This document shows, piece by piece, positions 18,357 to 26,869 of a stretch of 64,000 nucleotides of DNA (position 1 is its first letter; the number at the start of each line of letters is the position of its first letter). The stretch lies in contig NZ_JACKVK010000011.1 in the NCBI RefSeq assembly GCF_025823185.1, positions 62,615-126,614 on the forward strand. The letters run 5' to 3'. Below the pieces are notes generated by a model. It saw only the letters and a program-made list of their open reading frames with translations. It was not told the origin of the DNA and made no database searches. The position numbers and the translations under genes are program-made. This DNA comes from Mycobacterium yunnanensis (GTDB lineage Bacteria > Actinomycetota > Actinomycetes > Mycobacteriales > Mycobacteriaceae).

Positions 18357-19292
18357 ATGAGCCGCGTCGTCGTCGTCACCACGGGCGGCACCATCGCCAC
18401 CAGCACCGGCGCCGACGGCGTGGCACGGCCCACGCAGACCGGTGACGACCTGACGGCGGGCCTGCACACCGGCGTCGACGTCGACGTGGTTGACCTGATG
18501 GCCGTGGACAGTTCGCAGGTGCAGCCCGCGGACTGGGACCGGATGCGCGCCGCGGTGGCCTCGGCGGCCCGGGCCGGCGCCGACGGTGTGGTGATCACCC
18601 ACGGCACCGACACGATGGAGGAGACCGCGCTGTGGCTGGAGTTGACCCACCACGGTGACCTGCCCGTCGTGCTCACCGGGGCGATGCGTAGCGCCGACGC
18701 CGAGGACGCGGACGGTCCGGCCAACCTCCACGACGCCGTGACGCTGGCGGCGAACCCCGACGCCAGGGGCATCGGGGTGGTCGTGACCTTGGCCGGCACG
18801 ATCTGGCAACCGTTGGGACTCACCAAGACCGGCGCCGGCTTCGTCGGCGTCGACGTGACGCCCGGACCGCGCCGACGGCCGTCGCTCGGCGAGGTGATCG
18901 CGGCGACGGCGCCCCGGGTCGACGTCGTGGCGACCTACGCGGGTAGCGACGCGGTGGCGCTGGACGCCTGCGTCGCGGCCGGGGCCCGCGGCGTCGTCCT
19001 GGAGACCCTCGGCTCGGGCAACGCCGCCCATGCGGTGATCGAGGGTGTACGCCGCGCGTGCGCGGCCGGCGTGGCCGTGGTGCTCTCCAGCAGGGTGCCC
19101 GGCGCCCGCGTCACCGTCGGGTACGGGCCGGGGCGAATGCTGGTCGACGCGGGCGCGGTGGTCGCGGCGACGTTGCCGCCGCCGCAATCCCGCGTGCTGT
19201 TGGCGGCGGCGCTGACCGCCGGCCAGCCGGTCGCCGAGGTCTTCGCGCGATGGAGCGACGTACCCGAGGTCCGCCCCGCCGCGGTGCGGTGA
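18357..19292 (+). CDS. ansA: L-asparaginase AnsA
   Basis: 311-residue type I/II asparaginase hydrolysing asparagine to aspartate and ammonia. The first catalytic threonine is in VVTTGGTIATS and the second in the motif GVVITHGTDTMEETA. It is divergent from lspA and converges with DNA polymerase IV, the stops being directly adjacent. The ATG at 18357 gives the family N-terminus (MSRVVVVTTGGT); a GTG at 18336 in frame is less likely. Homologue of Rv1538c. Confidence 0.94.
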   Translation: MSRVVVVTTGGTIATSTGADGVARPTQTGDDLTAGLHTGVDVDVVDLMAVDSSQVQPADWDRMRAAVASAARAGADGVVITHGTDTMEETALWLELTHHGDLPVVLTGAMRSADAEDADGPANLHDAVTLAANPDARGIGVVVTLAGTIWQPLGLTKTGAGFVGVDVTPGPRRRPSLGEVIAATAPRVDVVATYAGSDAVALDACVAAGARGVVLETLGSGNAAHAVIEGVRRACAAGVAVVLSSRVPGARVTVGYGPGRMLVDAGAVVAATLPPPQSRVLLAAALTAGQPVAEVFARWSDVPEVRPAAVR

Positions 19293-20648
19293 TCACTCCG
19301 CCTCGGCCATCGCGGCGACGTACTCCGGCCAGTCCAGGCTGTCCACCGGGTTCGCCCTGGCGACCTCGGGGCTGTCGAGGGCGAGCGTGTGCGCCTGCCC
19401 AGGCCCGCTGGCACGGGTCTCGAAGCGCGCCGTCATCACCCCGTGCCCAGCGCCTTGGACCCAGCCGTGGCCAAATCGGCTGTGGGTGACGTCGTCGCCG
19501 ATGCGCCAGGCCACGTCGGCAGGCTCGTTGACCGCGGCCACCGGACCTGCCTGCAGGCCGACGGACGCCTCCAACGTCTGCTCCAGGTCGGGGAACAACG
19601 ACTCCTGCAGCACGTCGGACAGTCCGGAGAAACCCACCCCGAGCAGCCGCACCGGCCCAATCTCCACCGGGTCGAGCAGTAGCCGGTGCGCGGTGCCGAT
19701 CAACGTGGCCGGGTCCGCGGTGGCGTATGGCAGGGTGGCCGATCTGGTCAGGGTGCTCATGTCGGAGCGCTTCAGCTTCACGGTGACGGTGCGCGCCCCC
19801 CGGCCGTCGCGCATCAGCCGCGCGTGGGCGTGCTCCCCGATCGGACCCGTCGCCTCGCGCAGCTGGTCGAGCGTGTTCAGGTCGGTCGCGAAGGTCGACT
19901 CGGCGCTGATTTGCTTGGCGCTCAACCGTTCCGCAACGGGCCGGTCGTCGACGCCCCTGGCGAGCAGGTGCAGCGCGGGTCCCACGGTGGCGCCGAGGAT
20001 GTCGGCGACCTCCGAGGCGTTCAACGCCGCCAGCGCGCCCACGGTGTCGACTCCGAGCCGATGCAGCCGCTCCTCGGCGACCGGTCCGATGCCCCACAAC
20101 CGGCGCACCGGCAGCCCGGCCAGCAGCGCCTGCTCCTCCTCACGGCGGACGACGCGGATGCCGTCCGGCTTGGCCAGACCGGAGGCGATCTTGGCGAGCT
20201 GCTTGCCGGAACCAGCGCCGACGGAGGCCACCAGTCCCGTCTCGGCGCGCACCCTGGCGCGCAGTTCCTCGCAGAACACGCGGACGTCGTCGGCGTCGGC
20301 TCCGGCGAGCTCGGCCGGCTCGCCAAAGGCCTCGTCGAAGGACAACTGCTCGAGGACCGGAACCATGGCGCGAACGGTGTCGAGCACCTTGCTGCTGGCC
20401 ACCCCGTAGACCACGCCACGCGGCGGCAACACGACCGCGGCGGGTCCGACCATCCGCCGCGCCTGATGCATCGGCATCGCGGACCGGGCGCCGAACACGC
20501 GCGACTCATAGCTCGCGCCCGCGACCACGCCGCGGCCGCCGAGCCCGCCGACCAATACCGGCCGGCCACGGAGGGTGGGTCGCGTCAACTGTTCGACGGA
20601 GGCGAAGAACGCATCCATGTCGAAGTGCAGCACCCACCGCCCCTCCAT
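19293..20648 (-). CDS. dinB: DNA polymerase IV (DinB1/DinX)
   Basis: 451-residue Y-family translesion polymerase. WVLHFDMDAFFASVEQ holds the first catalytic aspartate, and LSFDEAF holds the second acidic cluster. A little-finger domain follows. SDVLQESLFPD contains a QESLF beta-clamp-binding motif. A C-terminal extension (FGHGWVQGAGHGVMTARF onward) is typical of mycobacterial DinB1. The ATG at 20648 is preferred over the longer frame because a TAGCAT -10 box lies 7 nt upstream. Confidence 0.95.
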   Translation of the reverse strand: MEGRWVLHFDMDAFFASVEQLTRPTLRGRPVLVGGLGGRGVVAGASYESRVFGARSAMPMHQARRMVGPAAVVLPPRGVVYGVASSKVLDTVRAMVPVLEQLSFDEAFGEPAELAGADADDVRVFCEELRARVRAETGLVASVGAGSGKQLAKIASGLAKPDGIRVVRREEEQALLAGLPVRRLWGIGPVAEERLHRLGVDTVGALAALNASEVADILGATVGPALHLLARGVDDRPVAERLSAKQISAESTFATDLNTLDQLREATGPIGEHAHARLMRDGRGARTVTVKLKRSDMSTLTRSATLPYATADPATLIGTAHRLLLDPVEIGPVRLLGVGFSGLSDVLQESLFPDLEQTLEASVGLQAGPVAAVNEPADVAWRIGDDVTHSRFGHGWVQGAGHGVMTARFETRASGPGQAHTLALDSPEVARANPVDSLDWPEYVAAMAEAE

Positions 20649-20655
20649 GCAGGCG

Positions 20656-20661
20656 ATGCTA
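20656..20661 (-). promoter_or_regulatory. Leaderless -10 element for dinB (TAGCAT)
   Basis: TAGCAT on the minus strand ends 7 nt before the ATG at 20648, matching the mycobacterial leaderless arrangement. It decides the start. Confidence 0.5.
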
Positions 20662-20777
20662 GGGCGCGCGACCGACGCGCCGAGAGTCGAGGGGAGCCTG
20701 ACCTGCCCACGAGCGCTTTCGACAAACATTCCATTTACCGGATTTGCTCAGCGGTGGGCAGCGACCAAACAATTGTC

Positions 20778-20783
20778 TACACT
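20778..20783 (+). promoter_or_regulatory. Candidate -10 element (TACACT) for the secreted protein
   Basis: TACACT lies 43 nt before the ATG at 20827 in an unusually A+T-rich 180-bp divergent intergenic region. An AAGGA ribosome-binding site is 5 nt before the ATG, fitting a leadered transcript. Confidence 0.35.
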
Positions 20784-20826
20784 CAATTCGATTCGTTCGT
20801 TGCCTCAATTCATTGCAAGGAATTTC

Positions 20827-21294
20827 ATGACTGTCCGATTGAAGCGAGTTCTGCTGACCCTCGCGTCCGGCTCGGCACTCGCCGTGGGCCCCTTGCTGTA
20901 CGGGACCGTCGTCGTTCCTGCGATCGGCCACGCCGACACGAACACCAAGCCGGCGCCCGCGGAGAAGGGCCTGAACTGCCCCGACGGCACCGTCGTCGAC
21001 GAAGAGAACCACCAGTGCGTCGACCTGGTCGCCGGTATCAGCAAGCAGCTGCAAGCCCTGCCGCCCCCGCCCTCGCTGGCCGCCGGTGGCGGCGGACTTG
21101 GTGGCGGTTTGGGTGGTCTGCCAGGCGGTATTCCGTCGCTGGGCACGGTCAACCTGCCCGACGTCGTATTGCCGAGCGTCGGCCTTGGCCTGGTGCCGAA
21201 CCTCGCGGTCAACTTGCAACCGCAGATCGCAGGTCCTTCGCTTCCGTCCATCAACCCGCTCAACCCGCTCGGCCTTCCCGCGCCGCCGTTCTGA
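20827..21294 (+). CDS. Small secreted Gly/Pro/Leu-rich protein
   Basis: 155 residues with a clear Sec signal peptide: positively charged MTVRLKR, a hydrophobic stretch, and a probable cleavage after IGHA at about residue 36. Two cysteines (NCPDGTVVDEENHQCVD) could form a disulfide. The remainder is a low-complexity segment rich in Gly, Pro, Leu and Val. Function unknown. An AAGGA ribosome-binding site lies 5 nt before the ATG. Confidence 0.8.
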   Translation: MTVRLKRVLLTLASGSALAVGPLLYGTVVVPAIGHADTNTKPAPAEKGLNCPDGTVVDEENHQCVDLVAGISKQLQALPPPPSLAAGGGGLGGGLGGLPGGIPSLGTVNLPDVVLPSVGLGLVPNLAVNLQPQIAGPSLPSINPLNPLGLPAPPF

Positions 21295-21310
21295 TCGACG
21301 TCCCCATCGG

Positions 21311-21337
21311 TGCCCGACGATCGCTGATCGCCGGGCA
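21311..21337 (+). terminator. Intrinsic terminator after the secreted protein gene
   Basis: TGCCCG ... CGGGCA outer arms enclose CGATC/GATCG inner arms with one A/C mismatch and a GCT loop. A TTTTT run follows within about ten bases. It sits 17 nt after the stop. Confidence 0.7.
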
Positions 21338-21384
21338 ACGTTGGTTTTTGGCTCGATGACTTCACGAGATGGCGGGGGCGTTCG

Positions 21385-21888
21385 ATGTCGCGTTCGGTGC
21401 CTCTGACCGCGCAGTCGCCTCATCGGTTGCCCGCCATTCTGGCGGCCTTTCGCGACGAACGCTATTGGCGATCGCGGCTGGGCGCCTTCGAGGGAGGTTC
21501 GCCCACCCTGGACACGCTCGACACCGACTCCGCGGGCCGGACCGCCGTGACCATGACCATGCGGTTCGGCGGCGACCAACTCCCCGATCCGCTTCGGCGG
21601 CTACGGCTGGCGTCGCTGGAGATCGTGCAGCGCGAGGTGTGGGTCGACGAGGGTGACCGTGCTCGCGGCGAGATCACCGTGCACGCGCCGCGCACCCCGA
21701 TGTCGGGACGCGGGGTGGTGGACCTGGCGCCGGACGGCCCTGGCACACGACTCACCGGCACCGCCACGGTGAACGTCAAGGTGCCCCTCATCGGCGGCGC
21801 GATCGCCACGTTCGTCGCAGGTCAGCTCGCCGTCGGGATCGTCGACGTCGTCGCGGTCACCGACGCCTGGCTGACCGAGTCGCACTGA
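21385..21888 (+). CDS. DUF2505 family protein
   Basis: 167 residues with the pattern of the actinobacterial DUF2505 proteins, a SRPBCC-like fold: HRLPAILAAFRDERYWRSRL at the N-terminus, alternating strands, then a long C-terminal helix (GGAIATFVAGQLAVGIVDVVAVTDAWL). Function unknown. It lies 14 nt before the PapA-like gene in the same direction, so the two may be co-transcribed. Confidence 0.82.
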   Translation: MSRSVPLTAQSPHRLPAILAAFRDERYWRSRLGAFEGGSPTLDTLDTDSAGRTAVTMTMRFGGDQLPDPLRRLRLASLEIVQREVWVDEGDRARGEITVHAPRTPMSGRGVVDLAPDGPGTRLTGTATVNVKVPLIGGAIATFVAGQLAVGIVDVVAVTDAWLTESH

Positions 21889-21902
21889 CCGGCGCTTAGC
21901 AT

Positions 21903-23237
21903 GTGGCAGTGGACAATACGCTCGCCTACATCGACCAGGGTTCCTTCCTCGCGTTGCGGGCGCTCGGCCGCGGCCCCCTGATTCAGTTCACCTGGATCTA
22001 CGAGCGTGCCGTCGACCTGGACGGGCTGCGTCGCCTCCACGCCAACCTCGGCTTCGGTCTGCTGGGCCGGCACATCGAACGCTCGGCACTGCCCTTCGGC
22101 CGGGACCGCTGGGTCGCGGCGCCCGGCCCGGCGTCGGTGGAGATCGCCGTCGAGGACCGGCCGAGAGCCGAGGTGTGGACCTGGGCCGACGAGCGGTTGC
22201 GCCGCCCCGTCGACCCCCAGCACGGGCCGGCCTGGCACCTCGGGGTGCAACCCCTCACCGACGGCGGCAGCGCGGTCACCCTGGTCGTGTCGCACTCGGT
22301 AGGCGACGCGAAGGCCATCATCGACGCGATCGTCGACGCCGTGAACGGAGTTCGGCGCGACCTCGGGTATCCGCGTCCGGGCGCCCGTCCGCGTAGGCAG
22401 GCACTGCGCGAGGACGGCGCCAAGGCGTTGCGGGACGTGCCGGAGATGGCGAGGGCCGTCGTCGCGGCGGCCCGGGTGGCCAGGAGCGAGAGCGAGGGGC
22501 TGTCCACGTCGGTCAAGTCGGGTGGCAAGACCCGTACGCGCGGGGCCTCCGGCGAGATCGTCGTGCCGCCCAACTCGGCCATCTTCGTCGACGTCGAGCA
22601 ATGGGACCGGCGCGCCAAAGAACTTGGCGGCAGCAGCAATTCGCTGTTCGTCGGACTGAGCGCGCGATTAGGTCGGATTCTGGGGCGCGTCGACTCCGAC
22701 GGCATGGTGCGGGCGTCGCTGCCGGTCAGCGAGCGCACGCCGGGCGACACCAGGGCCAACGCGCTGACCGCCGCCGCGGTGACCGTCGACCCGAACGTCG
22801 TCACAACCGATCTGCGCACGGTGCGCGCCGATCTCAAGGCCGCCCTGACCGAACTCGCCGAGACTCCCAACGAGCTTCTGGGTCCACTGGCGTTGGTGCC
22901 GCTGACCCCCGCCTTCCTGGTCCGCCGCCTGGAGGGTCTGGTTCAGCAGGTCGGCAACCCGATCGGGTGCTCCAACCTGGGCGTGCTGCCCCCGGAGACC
23001 AACCGTCCCGACGGGACCGACGCCGACTTCCTCGGGGTGCGGATGCTGGAGCCGAACACCGCCGCGGTACTCGACCGCATGGGCGGGATGCTGTTCGTGG
23101 GGTCTGGCCGCACCGGTCGGCACGTCTTCGTCACCGTGGGGAGCTGGGTCGTCGGCGGCGCCAACACGCGGACCGCGGTGCGCAATGCGTTGGCCCGCGC
23201 CGTCGCCGACATGGGGCTCTCCGGCGCCGTCGAGTGA
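21903..23237 (+). CDS. PapA/condensation-like protein, diverged active site (paralogue 1 of 3)
   Basis: 444 residues, clearly related along its length to the products at 38041-39402 and 36713-38044 (shared YIDQ near the start, R-R-x-H then G-F-G/G-Y-G, LPFGR-x-RWV, VDP-x-HGP-x-WHLGV and SNLG-x-(L/V)P motifs). The architecture is that of CoA-dependent or carrier-dependent acyltransferases with an HxxxDG centre, but here the motif is H131-S-V-G-D135-A136: the final glycine is lost. It lies outside the main lipid cluster. Activity cannot be deduced. Start GTG 21903; GTG 21909 is possible. Confidence 0.75.
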   Translation: MAVDNTLAYIDQGSFLALRALGRGPLIQFTWIYERAVDLDGLRRLHANLGFGLLGRHIERSALPFGRDRWVAAPGPASVEIAVEDRPRAEVWTWADERLRRPVDPQHGPAWHLGVQPLTDGGSAVTLVVSHSVGDAKAIIDAIVDAVNGVRRDLGYPRPGARPRRQALREDGAKALRDVPEMARAVVAAARVARSESEGLSTSVKSGGKTRTRGASGEIVVPPNSAIFVDVEQWDRRAKELGGSSNSLFVGLSARLGRILGRVDSDGMVRASLPVSERTPGDTRANALTAAAVTVDPNVVTTDLRTVRADLKAALTELAETPNELLGPLALVPLTPAFLVRRLEGLVQQVGNPIGCSNLGVLPPETNRPDGTDADFLGVRMLEPNTAAVLDRMGGMLFVGSGRTGRHVFVTVGSWVVGGANTRTAVRNALARAVADMGLSGAVE

Positions 23238-23246
23238 CCGCCGCGT

Positions 23247-23252
23247 TAGCCT
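23247..23252 (+). promoter_or_regulatory. Leaderless -10 element (TAGCCT) for the S4-domain gene
   Basis: TAGCCT ends 7 nt before the ATG at 23260. Confidence 0.5.
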
Positions 23253-23259
23253 GAGCGGT

Positions 23260-23481
23260 ATGGCGCAGCCCGTTCGCGACGTACCGATCTCGTCGGACTC
23301 GATCCGCCTCGGCCAGTTCCTGAAGTACGCCGGGATGATCGACAGCGGCGCCGACGCCAAGGGGGTGATCGGCGACGGGCTGGTGCGCGTCAACGACGCC
23401 GTCGAGACCCGCCGAGGCCGCCAGCTGCAGCACGGCGACACGGTGACCTTCGGCCGGGAAACCGCCCGCGTGACGGGCTAG
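23260..23481 (+). CDS. Small S4-domain RNA-binding protein (YbcJ/YaaA-like)
   Basis: 73 residues consisting of little more than one S4 domain: SIRLGQFLKYAGMIDSGADAK, then VIGDGLVRVNDAVETRRGRQLQHGDTV. Short S4 proteins of this type bind structured RNA, and some act in ribosome-associated processes; the exact role here is unknown. Its start is supported by a TAGCCT box 7 nt upstream. Its stop codon lies in the loop of a shared terminator hairpin. Confidence 0.85.
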   Translation: MAQPVRDVPISSDSIRLGQFLKYAGMIDSGADAKGVIGDGLVRVNDAVETRRGRQLQHGDTVTFGRETARVTG

Positions 23482-23494
23482 CCGCCCGTCACGC
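23468..23494. terminator. Bidirectional terminator between S4-domain gene and ileS
   Basis: GCGTGACGGGC and GCCCGTCACGC form a perfect 11-bp stem with the 5-nt loop TAGCC, which contains the stop codon of the S4-domain gene. The 3' arm overlaps the end of ileS. The symmetrical position suggests it serves both convergent genes. Confidence 0.65.
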
Positions 23495-26400
23495 CTTGGC
23501 GATCGCCACCCGCACTCCGTCGCCGATCTCCGTGCCGTCGACCGGTTCGTCGAAGGTGAAGCTGGTGGCCAGCACCTCACCGGCGATCAGGTCGGCATGG
23601 GTCTTCGCCCATTCCAGGTGAGGCTGCGGCACCGACATCGTCACCGCAATCCGGTCGGAGACCTCCAGCCCCGAGGACTTGCGCAGTTCCTGCAGTTCGC
23701 GCACCCGGTCCTTGGCCCAACCCTCGGCCTCCAACTCCGGCGTCACGGTGCCGTCGACGACGACGAGGCCCGCCCCGTCGGGCAGAGCCGCGGTCCACTC
23801 CGGTTCCGCGGCAACCAGTTTGGTGGTGTACTCGGCCGGCTGCAGCGTCGCCGGGCCTGCGGTCAGGGTCCCGTCCGGGTTGAGGACGCCCTCGCCCGCC
23901 TTGACGGCCTTGATCGCCGCCTGCACGTCCTTGCCAAGCCGTGGACCCGCGACCTTGGCGTTGACGGCCACCTCGAAGCGCCCGTAGGCGTCGATGTCGT
24001 CGGTGAGCTCGACGGCCTTGACGTTGAGTTCGTCGGCGATGAGGTCGGCGTAGGGGCGCAGCGCGTCCGGATTCGCCACGGCCACCGTCAACTTCGGCAA
24101 GGGCAACCGCACGCGGAGCTTCTTGGCCTTGCGCACCGAGGACGCCACCGAGCACACGTCGCGCACCTGGTCCATCGCCGCCACCAGCGCCGGGTCACCG
24201 GGCACTTCGTCGGCGCGTGGCCAGTCGGTCAGGTGCACCGAGCGGCCGTCGGTCAGCCCACGCCAGATCACCTCGGTGATCAGCGGCAGCAGCGGTGCGG
24301 TCAGCCGTGCGGTGACCTCGAGCACCGTGTGCAGGGTGTCGACCGCGTCGGCGTCTTCGTCCCAGAACCGCGAACGCGACCGTCGCACATACCAATTCGT
24401 CAGGGCCTCGGTGAACTGGCGCACCTGCTCACAGGCCACCGAGATGTCGCACACGTCCATCGAGGCAGTCAGATCGTCACGCAGCGCGGCCAGCTTGGCC
24501 AGGATGTAGCGGTCCAACACGTGGGTCGAGTCGGTGCGCCACGTCCCCTTCGCCGGGGCGTAGAGCGCGAGGAACGAGTAGGCATTCCACAGGGGCAGGA
24601 GCACCTGCCGGACGCCGTCGCGGATGCCCTGTTCGGTGACGACGAGATTGCCGCCCCGCAGGATCGGTGACGCCATCAGGAACCAGCGCATCGCATCCGA
24701 GCCGTCGCGGTCGAACACCTCGGTGACGTCGGGGTAGTTGCGCAGTGACTTGCTCATCTTCTGCCCGTCGCTGCCCAGCACGATGCCGTGCGAGACGCAG
24801 GTGCGGAAGGCCGGCCGGTCGAACAGCGCCGTGGCCAGTACGTGCAGCAGGTAGAACCACCCCCGGGTCTGCCCGATGTACTCGACGATGAAGTCGGCCG
24901 GGTTGTGACCGTCGAACCAGGCCTGGTTCTCGAAGGGGTAGTGCACCTGCGCGTACGGCATCGAGCCCGAGTCGAACCAGACGTCGAAGACGTCCTCGAT
25001 GCGCCGCATCGTCGACCGGCCCGTGGGATCGTCGGGGTTGGGTCGGGTCAACTCGTCGACGTAGGGCCGGTGCAGATCGGTCGGGCGTACCCCGAAGTCG
25101 CGCTCCAACTCGTCGAGGCTGCCGTAGACGTCGACCCGCGGGTAGGTCGGGTCGTCGGACTTCCACACTGGAATCGGACTGCCCCAGTAGCGATTTCGTG
25201 ACACCGACCAGTCGCGGGCATTCGACAGCCACTTGCCGAATTGGCCGTCCTTGACGTGTTCGGGATACCAGGTGATCTGCTGGTTCAGCTCGACCATCCG
25301 GTCGCGGAAGTCGGTGACCTTGACGAACCACGACGACACCGCGCGATAGATCAGCGGGTTGCGGCACCGCCAGCAGTGCGGATAGGAGTGGTCGTAGGTC
25401 TCGTGGCGCAGCAGGACCGCTCCGTTGACCCCCGCGGCGCCGGTGCCGTTCTTCAGGTCGCGGATGATCTGCGGGTTGGCGTCGAAGACGTGCTGCCCGG
25501 CGTAGTCGGGCACCGTGACGTCGAAGCGGCCCTTGGAGTCGACCGGCGTGACGGCGACGATGTCGGCGGCGTCGGCAGTGGCCTTGTCGTCCTCGCCGTA
25601 GGCGGGGGCCATGTGCACGATGCCGGTGCCGTCGTCGGTGGTGACGAACTCCCCCGCCAGCACCACGAACGAGTTGGGCGAGTCCATGAAGTACGGGAAC
25701 GGCGGCACGTAGCGCAGGCCGAGCAGTTCCCGGCCCAGGAACGACGCCGTGACGGCCGGCTCCTCGCCCAGTTCGCGCGCGTACGAGGCCACCCGACCCT
25801 CGGCGAGCACGTAGCGGTTGCCGTCGGAACCCTGCACCACCACGTAGGTCACGTCGGGGTTGACCGCGACGGCCTGGTTGGACGGCAGCGTCCACGGCGT
25901 GGTGGTCCACACCAGGACGCGCGCACCGGCCAGGACCGCCTGGTCCTCGCCGAGGCCGCGGTCGTCGACCCGGAAGCCCACCGTCAGCGCCGGGTCCTGC
26001 CGGTTCTTGTAGACGTCGTCGTCCATCCGCAGTTCGTGGCTCGACAGGGGGGTCTCGTCGTTCCAGCAGTACGGCAGGACGCGGTTGCCCTCGTAGGCGA
26101 GGCCCTTGTCCCACAGCTGCTTGAACGCCCAGAGGACCGATTCCATGTAGCTCAGGTCCAGGGTCTTGTAGTCGTGGTCGAAGTCGACCCAGCGGGCCTG
26201 GCGGGTGACGTAGGCACGCCACTCCGCGGTGTACTTGAGCACCGAGGCCCGGCAGGCCGCGTTGAACGCGTCGATGCCCAACTCCTCGATCTGCGCCTTC
26301 TCGGTGATCCCGAGCTGACGCTGCGCCTCCAACTCGGCAGGGAGTCCGTGCGTGTCCCAGCCGAATCGGCGCTCGACCTTGAAGCCGCGCATCGTCTGAT

Positions 26401-26620
26401 ACCGCGGCACGATGTCCTTGACGTAACCCGTCAACAGGTGACCGTAATGCGGCAAACCGTTGGCGAACGGCGGACCGTCGTAGAAGACGTATTCGGGGGC
26501 GCCGTCGCGTTGGTCGATGCTCGCGCGGAAGGTCGAGTCACCCTCCCAGTAGTCGAGCACCTCGAGCTCGAGGTCGGGAAAGCTCGGCGATCCACTCGCC
26601 GGTCGCGGATAGGCCGTCAC
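23489..26620 (-). CDS. ileS: Isoleucyl-tRNA synthetase
   Basis: 1043-residue class I synthetase that charges tRNA-Ile. The HIGH motif appears as HYGH at residues 58-61 (GPPFANGLPHYGHLLTGY), the KMSKS loop as GQKMSKSLRNYPD, and an editing (CP1) domain lies between. It resembles the longer eukaryote-like form found in mycobacteria. The GTG at 26620 is chosen because AGGAG stands 9 nt upstream. The longer open frame to 26710 would run through the T-box leader. Expression is expected to respond to uncharged tRNA-Ile. Confidence 0.96.
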   Translation of the reverse strand: MTAYPRPASGSPSFPDLELEVLDYWEGDSTFRASIDQRDGAPEYVFYDGPPFANGLPHYGHLLTGYVKDIVPRYQTMRGFKVERRFGWDTHGLPAELEAQRQLGITEKAQIEELGIDAFNAACRASVLKYTAEWRAYVTRQARWVDFDHDYKTLDLSYMESVLWAFKQLWDKGLAYEGNRVLPYCWNDETPLSSHELRMDDDVYKNRQDPALTVGFRVDDRGLGEDQAVLAGARVLVWTTTPWTLPSNQAVAVNPDVTYVVVQGSDGNRYVLAEGRVASYARELGEEPAVTASFLGRELLGLRYVPPFPYFMDSPNSFVVLAGEFVTTDDGTGIVHMAPAYGEDDKATADAADIVAVTPVDSKGRFDVTVPDYAGQHVFDANPQIIRDLKNGTGAAGVNGAVLLRHETYDHSYPHCWRCRNPLIYRAVSSWFVKVTDFRDRMVELNQQITWYPEHVKDGQFGKWLSNARDWSVSRNRYWGSPIPVWKSDDPTYPRVDVYGSLDELERDFGVRPTDLHRPYVDELTRPNPDDPTGRSTMRRIEDVFDVWFDSGSMPYAQVHYPFENQAWFDGHNPADFIVEYIGQTRGWFYLLHVLATALFDRPAFRTCVSHGIVLGSDGQKMSKSLRNYPDVTEVFDRDGSDAMRWFLMASPILRGGNLVVTEQGIRDGVRQVLLPLWNAYSFLALYAPAKGTWRTDSTHVLDRYILAKLAALRDDLTASMDVCDISVACEQVRQFTEALTNWYVRRSRSRFWDEDADAVDTLHTVLEVTARLTAPLLPLITEVIWRGLTDGRSVHLTDWPRADEVPGDPALVAAMDQVRDVCSVASSVRKAKKLRVRLPLPKLTVAVANPDALRPYADLIADELNVKAVELTDDIDAYGRFEVAVNAKVAGPRLGKDVQAAIKAVKAGEGVLNPDGTLTAGPATLQPAEYTTKLVAAEPEWTAALPDGAGLVVVDGTVTPELEAEGWAKDRVRELQELRKSSGLEVSDRIAVTMSVPQPHLEWAKTHADLIAGEVLATSFTFDEPVDGTEIGDGVRVAIAKA

Positions 26621-26832
26621 GTCGTTCGTCTCCTGTGCCCGAGGTCTGCAAGGCACGGGGACGACGTCGCGCTCGGGCGCGAACACCGCGGTACCACCCC
26701 GCTTGCGCACACTCGGTGCGCCGCTCGAATTAGGCGATGACGGGCCTACCCGTTCGGTTCTACTGAGCGCCGAGCGAGCTCGGACCGCCGTTCTTCCGAA
26801 GGCTCCCCGGTGATGGCCGGATCGGCGCCTCT
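26621..26832 (-). promoter_or_regulatory. ileS T-box riboswitch (translational type)
   Basis: The leader before ileS contains the diagnostic T-box sequence GGGGTGGTACCGCGG (26700-26686 on the minus strand), which pairs with the free CCA end of uncharged tRNA. Upstream, a short stem I includes GGCCATCACCGG, whose ATC (26814-26812) would be the isoleucine specifier codon. The ribosome-binding site AGGAG follows shortly after the T-box. There is no terminator poly-U, so control is probably at translation, as described for actinobacterial ileS leaders. Ends are approximate. Confidence 0.88.
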
Positions 26833-26838
26833 GCGACG

Positions 26839-26869
26839 AGTTTAGAGACCGCTAGTGGGCCAGCGCCAA
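26839..26869 (-). promoter_or_regulatory. Possible ileS promoter
   Basis: TTGGCG (26869-26864) and TAAACT (26844-26839) with a long 19-nt spacer, just before the T-box leader and overlapping the end of the upstream gene. The spacing is not ideal. Confidence 0.3.

Noticed and set aside
26621..26710. Extended N-terminus for IleS
   Set aside because: It would translate the T-box core, and a good ribosome-binding site precedes the GTG at 26620.
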